From the NCBI GenBank assembly GCA_003514205.1, contig DORQ01000070.1:7464-17402 (forward strand): a DNA stretch of 9,939 nt, read 5' to 3'. Each line of letters begins with the position of its first letter. Within the stretch, counting starts at the first letter, position 1. Shown one piece after another: positions 1 through 5,447 of this stretch. The stretch comes from Acidimicrobiaceae bacterium (GTDB taxonomy: Bacteria; Actinomycetota; Acidimicrobiia; Acidimicrobiales; Microtrichaceae). The position numbers and the translations under genes were made by a program. The notes under the pieces were generated by a model. It did no database searches. It was not told where the DNA came from and worked only from the letters and a program-made list of their open reading frames with translations.

Positions 1-827
1 CCGAGATCAGCGCACAATTGCGACACCGTTGCTCGGAGCTGCGCAACCTCGGTCCGCAACGCTTGAACCTCGTCACGAAGTTGCCCAGTGCCAGACTCAG
101 GAAGCTCCCTGGAAGGGGCTTGGGTAGTGAAGCCCGTGGATTCCGACGCGCTGAGTTGCCAGCTACGACGGGCATCACCCAGCGGCGGCTGAGGAACCTC
201 GCCACCGAGGCGGTGGACCCACCTCGACTCCTTCTGTCCTGGCTGACGCGGCAGCATCTCGACCAAGGGCACTACCTGGTCGGCCATGACTCGGAGGACT
301 GCACTCACGGCATCCAGACTCGTGAACTCGGTGAGCCGCTCCGAGCGAGTCTTCAACTCACCGGGAGTTTGCATGCCCCGAAGAAGCAACAGACCCAGAA
401 GTGCAGTTGCCTGCCCATCGAGACCCAGTCGCTCCCCCGCCACATGTCGATATTTGGTGGTTGCCCGCCCGGAAGCCATATGGACAAATCTGAGAAGGCC
501 CAGGGACTTCAGTGACTCAGTACAGCGCTCCACCTCGGTGCTTGACAGGTTCATGACCGGATCACGATTGGTGGATTGATTCGCTGCCCGCATCAACGCA
601 TTCAGCGTGAGCGGATAGTCGTCTGGTGTTGTTCGCTCTTTCTCGATGAGACAACCCAGCACTCGCTGTTCGCCGGGCGAGAGCTGAATCGGAACCGTCG
701 TTGCATCGGAGGCGTCCACAGACCAATTCTGGCCCGAATCTGAGCTGACCGGCAGATCATGCTGAACCGAGGACGACGAGAACAGCGTCGAGGGGTCAGT
801 CTCAGAGGGGTATGCAGTGAATTCCAT
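1..827 (-). CDS. yceH: YceH/DUF480 (UPF0502) family protein, 3' end cut by window edge
   Basis: The minus strand is open from an ATG at 827 to the left edge: 275 complete codons and no stop. Residues 49-205 match the YceH (UPF0502) family as I recall it from E. coli: GCLIEKE near residues 58-64, then TTPDDYPL, NQSTNRDPVMNL, LLLRGMQTPGELKTRS, and a GQKESRW(V)H block around 197-205. The family fold is two winged-helix domains, but its molecular role is not established. Residues 250-275 form a leucine heptad-like coiled coil (LRDEVQALRTEVAQLRATV), which is where the E. coli protein ends, so only a codon or two is probably missing. The first ~48 residues are a Ser/Asp/Thr-rich tail absent from E. 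coli YceH (about 215 aa). There is no clear ribosome-binding site before 827, and an in-frame GTG at 719 would give a more typical N-terminus. An in-frame stop just upstream bounds the gene. The family call is firm; the start is not. Confidence 0.9.
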   Translation of the reverse strand, partial: MEFTAYPSETDPSTLFSSSSVQHDLPVSSDSGQNWSVDASDATTVPIQLSPGEQRVLGCLIEKERTTPDDYPLTLNALMRAANQSTNRDPVMNLSSTEVERCTESLKSLGLLRFVHMASGRATTKYRHVAGERLGLDGQATALLGLLLLRGMQTPGELKTRSERLTEFTSLDAVSAVLRVMADQVVPLVEMLPRQPGQKESRWVHRLGGEVPQPPLGDARRSWQLSASESTGFTTQAPSRELPESGTGQLRDEVQALRTEVAQLRATVSQLCADL

Positions 828-850
828 TCGTGGCAGGATACAGGGCAGTT

Positions 851-961
851 ATGGGATTCAATCCGAGCCGTACCCAACAAAAGCGTCCACTCGATGCCGT
901 CCTCGTTGCCGTGGCCATCATCATCTGCATTCTCGGGGTCCTCTGGGCATTGTTCGGGTAG
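851..961 (+). CDS. 36-aa single-span membrane peptide, unrecognised
   Basis: A 37-codon reading frame (ATG 851 to TAG 959-961). An AGGG ribosome-binding site lies at 842-845, five bases before the ATG. The product has a short polar, basic N-terminus (MGFNPSR..., Lys11, Arg12, Pro13, Asp15). It is followed by one hydrophobic run over about residues 17-35, rich in Val/Ile/Ala/Leu, with Cys26 and Trp32, and ends in LFG. This fits a single transmembrane segment with the basic end on the cytoplasmic side. The gene sits in the 141-nt space between yceH (divergent, 23 nt between starts if yceH begins at 827) and yraN (convergent, 7 nt between stops). It overlaps neither under those starts. I do not recognise a named family and assign no function. 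The clean fit to the gap, the ribosome-binding site and the membrane profile argue for a real gene, but its small size leaves doubt. Confidence 0.6.
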   Translation: MGFNPSRTQQKRPLDAVLVAVAIIICILGVLWALFG

Positions 962-968
962 CTACCGG

Positions 969-1328
969 CTAGTACGCAGCTTCCAGCACCTCCACACACA
1001 ATTCACCAGCCATCGGCGTGACCACCGCAACGTCAAAGCGAATCGTGTCGAACCACTTCGATTGTGCTGCTACGAACTCAAGCGCGAGTCGGCGGAGCCG
1101 TTGTTGTTTGACGGGCGTCACGGCATCGAACCCTGAACCTTTTGCGGTGGTTCGCCGGGTCTTCACTTCGACGATGACGAGCGCACCTGTGGGAGCGAGC
1201 ACAACCAGATCAATCTCGCCTCTGCGGTTTCGCCAGTTTCTCGCCAGAACTTCATAGCCGCGGTGTTCGTACCACGTTGCAGCCGCGGCCTCGCCCGCGT
1301 TCCCCAGAAGACTGGTCGCGTTGGTCAT
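969..1328 (-). CDS. yraN: YraN / UPF0102 family endonuclease-like protein
   Basis: 119 aa, the usual length for UPF0102. The family has a restriction-endonuclease-like (PD-(D/E)xK) fold and is believed to act in nucleic acid metabolism, although its cellular role is unsettled. Visible motifs are the N-terminal G-x-x-GE-A-A signature (Gly9, Gly12, Glu13), then GYEVLARNWRNRRGEIDLV (24-42) with Glu38 and Asp40, and VIVEVKTR (51-58) with Glu54 and Lys56. Together these make the complete nuclease-type active-site set, so nothing looks degenerate. ATG at 1328 is preceded on the minus strand by AAGGA about five bases away. The gene lies 89 nt downstream of rplS. The lepB and rnhB genes that commonly separate rplS from yraN in actinobacteria are not here, so yraN may be read through from the rplS transcript or have its own promoter. 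Confidence 0.93.
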   Translation of the reverse strand: MTNATSLLGNAGEAAAATWYEHRGYEVLARNWRNRRGEIDLVVLAPTGALVIVEVKTRRTTAKGSGFDAVTPVKQQRLRRLALEFVAAQSKWFDTIRFDVAVVTPMAGELCVEVLEAAY

Positions 1329-1417
1329 ATGTTCCTTGGCAGTAGAACCGAAAGGGCGGGTGATGCTCTCGAACCCGCAAGGCGCTTCAGCCGGGGAGAT
1401 TCCCCGCCAACAAGCGA
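1329..1417 (-). other. rplS-yraN intergenic region with two short hairpins
   Basis: This spacer follows the rplS stop on the minus strand. It holds two perfect 6-bp dyads: 1392-1397 with 1401-1406 (CGGGGA/TCCCCG, 3-nt loop) and 1356-1361 with 1373-1378 (GCGGGT/ACCCGC, 11-nt loop). Neither is followed by a run of U on either strand, so a standard intrinsic terminator is not supported. They could slow transcription or shape mRNA processing between rplS and yraN. The second hairpin's GGGTTCGAGA looks like a tRNA T-arm at first sight, but no tRNA can be folded around it. Confidence 0.35.
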
Positions 1418-1759
1418 CTAACGCTTCTCTTTGATCTTCGCCTTCTTACCGACGCGATCGCGGAGGTAGTACAGCTTTGCCCGGCGAACGTCGCCCCGGC
1501 TGACGACCTCTATTGAGGCAATGGACGGTGAGTGAACGGGAAAGGTTCGCTCTACGCCGACACCAAAGCTCAGCTTACGGACCGTGAAGGTCTCCTGAAG
1601 CCCACCGCCTTGGCGGCGGATGACAGCTCCCTGGAAGAGCTGCACACGTTCACGGGTACCTTCAACGACGCGGACGTTTACCTTGAGCGTATCGCCCGGG
1701 GCAAAGTCGGGAATGTCATCGCGGAGGCTCGACTGGTCAACGAGATCGGTCGGCTTCAT
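1418..1759 (-). CDS. rplS: 50S ribosomal protein L19
   Basis: 113 aa, the standard length for bacterial L19, a large-subunit protein at the 30S-50S interface. Family landmarks are [17 protein letters not shown] (18-34), [41 protein letters not shown], and the C-terminal [17 protein letters not shown]. The ATG at 1759 is preceded by AGGAG about ten bases upstream. The gene is 81 nt downstream of trmD in the same direction, the classic rpsP-rimM-trmD-rplS order. The larger gap, compared with the 3-nt spacing inside the cluster, leaves room for separate tuning of L19 expression. I could not make out a specific leader structure there. No unusual residues stand out. Confidence 0.98.
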   Translation of the reverse strand: MKPTDLVDQSSLRDDIPDFAPGDTLKVNVRVVEGTRERVQLFQGAVIRRQGGGLQETFTVRKLSFGVGVERTFPVHSPSIASIEVVSRGDVRRAKLYYLRDRVGKKAKIKEKR

Positions 1760-1840
1760 GACGGGTGTACTCCTGAGGGGTTTCGAACGGTGATCACGCG
1801 TCGACGAGGAGGCCGGACGCGAACGGCACGACGATACTCG

Positions 1841-2545
1841 CTACTCGGCCCCAGTACCAACATCGCCGGAACGTTGGTAGGAATTCCAGAGGTCTGGACG
1901 CAGACTTCGAGTGCGCTCCTCCGCCTGAGCTAGCCGCCAGGCCGCGACTTTCGCGTGATCGCCGGAGCGGAGGACCTCTGGAACTGTCCATCCTCTGAAC
2001 TCAGCTGGCCGAGTGAATTGGGGATACTCCAGCAATCCCGAGGTGAAACTCTCCTCAGTCGCCGAGGCGGAGTTCCCCATGACGTTCGGAAGCAAACGAA
2101 CCACAGCCTCACAGATTGCCAACGCGGCAACCTCTCCCCCATTGAGGACGAAGTCACCAAGGCTGATCTCACCGTCACAGCAGTGCTCTCGCACGCGATC
2201 GTCCACTCCCTCGTACCGCCCGCACAGGAGCGAGAATCCCTCCGAGTCAGCCAACTCCTCCGCCATGGACTGGTCGAAGGCACGGCCGCCCGGACTGAGC
2301 AGATAGAGCGGACGTGGAGGCTGGTGTGCTTCGACAGCAGCGAAAATGGGCTCCGGGCGCATCACCATTCCGGCACCTCCTCCAAATGGAGAGTCGTCCA
2401 CAGAGCGGTGAACGTCGGTGGCGAACTCACGAATATCGTGCGAACGCAGGTCTGCAATGCCGGCCGACCGTGCGCGAGCCATCAGCGAGTGCCCCAGGAA
2501 CTGCTCGATCAGTTCCGGAAAGATGGTGAAGATATCGATCCGCAC
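1841..2545 (-). CDS. trmD: tRNA (guanine-N1-)-methyltransferase TrmD
   Basis: 234 aa. TrmD methylates N1 of G37 next to the anticodon, using S-adenosylmethionine, and so prevents +1 frameshifting. It is a SPOUT enzyme with a trefoil knot and works as a homodimer. Visible motifs are IDIFTIFPE at the N-terminus, VDDSPFGGGAGMVM (49-62), PLYLLSPGGRAFDQ (79-92), the cofactor-binding LLCGRYEGVDDRV (106-118), ISLGDFVLNGGE (127-138), YPQFTRP (174-180) and VPEVLRSGDHAKVAAWR (188-204). The start is GTG at 2545, three bases after the rimM stop, with no strong ribosome-binding site, which suggests translational coupling. Arg150 aligns with catalytic Arg154 of the Haemophilus enzyme. The position of its general-base Asp169 holds Glu165 here (context SATEESF versus SAEEDSF). 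That is a conservative but notable change; the family call is not in doubt. Confidence 0.97.
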   Translation of the reverse strand: MRIDIFTIFPELIEQFLGHSLMARARSAGIADLRSHDIREFATDVHRSVDDSPFGGGAGMVMRPEPIFAAVEAHQPPRPLYLLSPGGRAFDQSMAEELADSEGFSLLCGRYEGVDDRVREHCCDGEISLGDFVLNGGEVAALAICEAVVRLLPNVMGNSASATEESFTSGLLEYPQFTRPAEFRGWTVPEVLRSGDHAKVAAWRLAQAEERTRSLRPDLWNSYQRSGDVGTGAE

Positions 2546-2548
2546 AAC

Positions 2549-3052
2549 TCAGGACTCGTAGAGTTCGAAGAGCCCATCAGGGACATCCACCGTGATCACG
2601 CCATCGGTCGGCTCCCCCACTACAAAGTTCAAAGGAACCAGCGCACCGGATTCAAGCTCAAGCAGATCGCTTGCGGGATTGGCAAGTACCGCCCGCACTG
2701 TGCCTCGCTCCGTGCCGTTCGACTCCACCACGGTGGATCCAATGAGATCGTGCACAAAGAGCGCACCAGCATCTTCGAGCGCTACTGCTCGAAGAACCAC
2801 CCCGCGATACAGCTCGCTTGCGTTTCGGTCGGCGATGCCCTCACAGGACATGATGTACATCTCCTGATGCTTTCGAGATGCTGTGACGATGAGGGGCCCG
2901 CGGTCCGTCTCAAATCTGACGCCAACGGCCGTCCGTTCAGGACGATCCGAAAACAAACGAACCAGAAGTTCGCCTCGAAGGCCGTGGGCCTTGACTACTT
3001 TGCCCACCTCAAGAAGCGGGCCCTCCGACGCCGAAGTGGCATCGTTAGTCAA
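2549..3052 (-). CDS. rimM: Ribosome maturation factor RimM
   Basis: 167 aa, usual for RimM, which binds S19 in the 30S head and helps 16S rRNA processing and late small-subunit assembly. The N-terminal RimM domain is marked by VGKVVKAHGLRGELLV (16-31) and by the EGIADRNASELYRGVVL block (71-87). The C-terminal PRC-barrel begins near HDLIGSTVVE (101-110) and continues through NPASDLLEL to the terminal PDGLFEL. The start is TTG at 3052, which overlaps the khpA stop by 8 nt. A TGGA element lies just upstream, inside khpA, and no better in-frame ATG exists, so I accept TTG and infer coupling to khpA translation. RimM next to khpA and trmD is the expected order in this phylum. Confidence 0.96.
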   Translation of the reverse strand: MTNDATSASEGPLLEVGKVVKAHGLRGELLVRLFSDRPERTAVGVRFETDRGPLIVTASRKHQEMYIMSCEGIADRNASELYRGVVLRAVALEDAGALFVHDLIGSTVVESNGTERGTVRAVLANPASDLLELESGALVPLNFVVGEPTDGVITVDVPDGLFELYES

Positions 3053-3416
3053 CGAATTCCACGTCCACGTTCACGCCGTCCTTGGCTGCCGCAGCCCGGC
3101 CGACGGCCCGAATGGCATTGGCCACACGACCACGCTTGCCGATGACTCGACCCATATCGCCAGGGCCCACCTCGACGTTGATTCGCGTCGTGGCATGTGA
3201 ATTGTCGGTGCTGACCTTGACTAGATCGGGCTGGTCCACGATGGACGCCACGACAAAGGCAACTGTCTTCTCAGCTGACTCAGAGCGCTCTGGACTCTCG
3301 GCCGGCTCAGCAGGTGCAACGGAGCCCTCAACAGCTGGGGTTTCGGCTACTGGCTCGGTTGTTTCTGCGCCAGTGTCTTCTGACAACGCTTCGAGAGCTT
3401 CGAGGTCCTCGGTCAC
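3045..3416 (-). CDS. khpA: KH-domain RNA-binding protein KhpA with acidic N-terminal extension
   Basis: 123 aa. The last ~75 residues are a KH domain of the KhpA (YlqC-like) type. KhpA is a global RNA-binding protein, known in other Gram-positive bacteria to pair with KhpB/Jag and affect cell-division or elongation transcripts. Visible are [17 protein letters not shown] (52-68), a strand with TTRINVEV, and the GxxG nucleic-acid loop G93-K-R-G96 within [15 protein letters not shown]. The GTG at 3416 overlaps the rpsP stop as GTGA, so the two are translationally coupled. Residues 1-50 are an added Glu/Ala/Pro/Thr-rich, strongly acidic tail. Typical KhpA proteins are only about 75-85 aa and start almost at the KH domain. 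I saw no plausible internal start, and the GTGA overlap supports the longer form. Its function is unknown. Confidence 0.93.
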   Translation of the reverse strand: MTEDLEALEALSEDTGAETTEPVAETPAVEGSVAPAEPAESPERSESAEKTVAFVVASIVDQPDLVKVSTDNSHATTRINVEVGPGDMGRVIGKRGRVANAIRAVGRAAAAKDGVNVDVEFVD

Positions 3417-3751
3417 TTGGCAGCGGCCTTCTTGGCCGGGGCCTTCTTGGCTGGCTTCGCTGCTCGCGCAGGCTTGGCGGCCTTGGCTGGTTTAGAAGCC
3501 TCGAACTCATCCATTGCGCCGGAAATCTTCAGCAGCTTGGCAACACGGTCAGAGGGCTGAGCGCCATTCTGAAGCCAGTGGACAGCTTTCTCATTGTCCA
3601 TCTTGATTGCCGAGGGCTCGCGTCGAGGATCGTACGTGCCCACAATCTCAATGAACCGACCGTCGCGAGGGGAGCGAGCGTCTGCTGCGACGACTCGGTA
3701 GGTTGGTTGCTTCTTCTTACCCATACGCATCAGGCGAAGTCTGACGGCCAC
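3413..3751 (-). CDS. rpsP: 30S ribosomal protein S16
   Basis: 112 aa. S16 is a small-subunit protein needed for assembly of the 16S 5' domain. The N-terminus [19 protein letters not shown] (3-21) is diagnostic, followed by [19 protein letters not shown] (24-42) and [14 protein letters not shown] (62-75). Beyond about residue 84 is a Lys/Ala/Pro tail of [13 protein letters not shown] type, common in actinobacterial S16 and probably disordered and RNA-contacting. The start is GTG at 3751, with a purine-rich stretch (AGAGAAGAG) about six bases upstream. It is the first gene of the tightly coupled rpsP-khpA-rimM-trmD group. A 164-nt spacer separates it from ffh upstream, a likely place for a promoter or leader. 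Confidence 0.98.
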   Translation of the reverse strand: MAVRLRLMRMGKKKQPTYRVVAADARSPRDGRFIEIVGTYDPRREPSAIKMDNEKAVHWLQNGAQPSDRVAKLLKISGAMDEFEASKPAKAAKPARAAKPAKKAPAKKAAAK

Positions 3752-3915
3752 GTTGAACTCTTCTCTCGTTTGTTTCGTTCAGTCTCGTGTTCGCGAGATC
3801 TGGAACCACTAATGGAATCAGGCGCTGAGGCAGCAACCCGCGGGACGTGTGCGAACACGACAGTGCGGACATTCTGGCCTCTCCGGCAGGAACTGGGCAA
3901 CTCTACGCCCTTTTC
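3752..3915 (-). promoter_or_regulatory. ffh-rpsP spacer / rpsP leader with inverted repeats
   Basis: This is the longest gap inside the minus-strand cluster and the likely site of a promoter and leader for the rpsP group. I see no convincing -35/-10 pair. It does contain a perfect 10-bp inverted repeat, TCGTGTTCGC at 3785-3794 and GCGAACACGA at 3851-3860, 56 nt apart. Each arm is also part of its own small hairpin: 3783-3787 with 3794-3798 (TCTCG/CGAGA) and 3846-3850 with 3855-3859 (CGTGT/ACACG). The arms could therefore fold either locally or with each other. That is compatible with an mRNA switch or an operator dyad, but chance is not excluded. Confidence 0.4.
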
Positions 3916-5391
3916 CTAGTCAATCCGAGGCAATCCAGGGATTTCGATTCCTGCCTTTTCCAGCTGATCGGCGACTGGATCTAGCCCCGGAAGGCGGAAC
4001 GCCTTCTTCACCTCGGGTTGAGTGCCTTTCGCTGATACGCGTCCGGAGGGCGACCCGCCACCCTTCTTGCCTTTTGCCTTCTTGGTCTTCTTCTTCACGC
4101 GCTTCATGGCGCCGCCGCCCATCGATTGCATCATCTTGCGCATCTCCATGAACTGGGAGATGAGCTGAGCAACCTCGGTCGGGTTGGTACCAGACCCTCT
4201 GGCAATTCGCGTTCTGCGTGAGGTGTCAATGATCTCGGGTCGAGTGCGTTCCTGAACAGTCATCGAGTGGATGATTGCCTCGACCCGGCCGACTTCCTTG
4301 TCTCCGATCTCGACATCGCGGACCTCTTTCGGTATCCCCGGCATCATTCCGAGAATGCTCGACAACGACCCCATCTTGCGCACGGCATTGAGTTGCTCGA
4401 CAAAGTCCTCAAGGGTGAACGTGCCGTCCATGAGGCGCTGTGCGGCCTCCTCAGCTTGATCAGACTCAAAGGCGGCTTCTGCCTTCTCGATCAAGGTCAA
4501 CATGTCGCCCATGCCCAGAATTCGTCCTGCGAGACGATCTGGATGGAATGGTTCGAACTCGTCGAGCTTCTCGCCCGTTGACGCAAAGGCAATGGGACGG
4601 CCCACAACCTCTTTCACCGAGAGCGCCGCACCGCCGCGGGCATCGCCGTCGAGTTTGGTCAGAATGACGCCGTCGAGTTCCAACGTGTCATGGAAGGACT
4701 TCGCCACATTCACGGCGTCTTGGCCCAGCATCGCATCAATGACCAAGAAGGTGTAGTCCGGCTGGACTGCCTCAGAAATCTGGCGGACCTCGGCCATGAG
4801 CGCTGCATCAATTGCCAAACGGCCAGCCGTATCGACAATTACGACATCGAGTCCAAGCCGCCGTGCCTCGGCGATTGCTTCGGATGCGACCGACACCGGG
4901 TCAGTCGCGGAGCTGTAGACCGGAACTCCGATCTGGCCGCCCAAGGTTCGGAGCTGCTCAACGGCAGCAGGACGTTGCAGGTCGGCGCCTACGAGCAGTG
5001 GGTGCCGACCTTGTGCCTTGAACCACTTCGCGAGTTTTGCCGAGTTTGTGGTCTTGCCCGCACCTTGCAGCCCCGCCATCAACACAACGGTTGGCGGCTT
5101 CGAGGCATACGTAATGCGCATGGTTTCGCCGCCCAGGGTGGCGACCAACTCTTCGTTGACGATCTTGATGATCTGCTGACTCGCAGTCAGCGCACCTGAA
5201 AGTTCGTCACCAACACACCGCTCACGGATGCGCCCTTGGAGTGAACGAACCACTCCAATGTTGACATCGGCCTCGAGCAAGGCAACGCGAATCTCGCGGA
5301 GTACCTCGTCCACTTCCTCTGCAGTCAGGCGACCGCTGTTGCGGAGCCGCTTGAATATTCCTTCAAATCGATCTGAGAGTGCTTCAAACAT
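3916..5391 (-). CDS. ffh: Signal recognition particle protein Ffh (SRP54)
   Basis: 491 aa. Ffh binds SRP RNA and the signal sequences of nascent membrane or secreted proteins, then docks with FtsY at the membrane in a GTP-dependent complex. Order: N domain helices 1-90, and the G domain with P-loop GLQGAGKTT (107-115), VGADLQRPAAVEQL (134-147), VDTAGRL (186-192) and TKLDGDARGG (245-254). The Met-rich M domain runs from about 300-430, with MGSLSSILGMMPG (340-352) and the SRP RNA-binding SRRTRIARGSGT (391-402). The ATG at 5391 has no ribosome-binding site; a 14-bp palindrome sits one base upstream. After residue 430 come a Lys-rich stretch (to ~446) and a ~45-residue tail ending in PGLPRID, beyond the minimal M domain. 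The gene follows ftsY by 56 nt. The SRP RNA gene was not found in this window. Confidence 0.98.
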   Translation of the reverse strand: MFEALSDRFEGIFKRLRNSGRLTAEEVDEVLREIRVALLEADVNIGVVRSLQGRIRERCVGDELSGALTASQQIIKIVNEELVATLGGETMRITYASKPPTVVLMAGLQGAGKTTNSAKLAKWFKAQGRHPLLVGADLQRPAAVEQLRTLGGQIGVPVYSSATDPVSVASEAIAEARRLGLDVVIVDTAGRLAIDAALMAEVRQISEAVQPDYTFLVIDAMLGQDAVNVAKSFHDTLELDGVILTKLDGDARGGAALSVKEVVGRPIAFASTGEKLDEFEPFHPDRLAGRILGMGDMLTLIEKAEAAFESDQAEEAAQRLMDGTFTLEDFVEQLNAVRKMGSLSSILGMMPGIPKEVRDVEIGDKEVGRVEAIIHSMTVQERTRPEIIDTSRRTRIARGSGTNPTEVAQLISQFMEMRKMMQSMGGGAMKRVKKKTKKAKGKKGGGSPSGRVSAKGTQPEVKKAFRLPGLDPVADQLEKAGIEIPGLPRID

Positions 5392-5392
5392 G

Positions 5393-5406
5393 ACGCTGGC
5401 CAGCGT
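5393..5406. repeat. 14-bp perfect palindrome one base upstream of the ffh start
   Basis: ACGCTGGCCAGCGT is a perfect palindrome in the 56-nt ftsY-ffh spacer, ending one base before the ffh ATG, exactly where a ribosome-binding site would be expected. It could be an operator half-pair or a small mRNA hairpin. The overlapping minus-strand hexamer TACGCT (5407-5402) resembles a -10 element and would give a nearly leaderless ffh transcript. Function is inferred from position only. Confidence 0.45.
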
Positions 5407-5447
5407 AGTGGCGACTGAGGTGCTCGCGTCTCACTGCTGCGAAAACG

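Noticed and set aside
18..515. A 165-codon plus-strand frame near the left edge
   Set aside because: It is the antisense shadow of yceH, whose minus-strand translation matches the family through this whole stretch.
602..880. A 92-codon minus-strand frame at the yceH 5' end
   Set aside because: It is an Arg/Ser-rich out-of-frame reading of the yceH coding strand with no family resemblance.
957..966. 10-bp palindrome GGTAGCTACC at the end of the small peptide gene as a terminator
   Set aside because: It is short, has no loop-forming room as a hairpin and no U-run; its position over the stop codon can be chance.
1356..1378. tRNA T-arm-like GGGTTCGAGA between rplS and yraN
   Set aside because: The loop is 11 nt rather than 7, and no acceptor, D or anticodon arm can be placed around it.
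1392..1406. Hairpin after rplS as an intrinsic terminator
   Set aside because: The 6-bp GC stem is real but no U-run follows it on either strand.
1955..3145. A 396-codon open frame on the plus strand, antisense to trmD, rimM and the end of khpA
   Set aside because: It lies codon-on-codon opposite trmD and rimM, so it stays open simply because those genes rarely use TTA, CTA and TCA. Its translation resembles no protein family, while the opposite strand encodes three certain genes.
3314..3919. A 201-codon plus-strand frame across khpA, rpsP and the leader
   Set aside because: It is antisense to two certain genes, with low-complexity Leu/Arg-rich translation and no domain motif.
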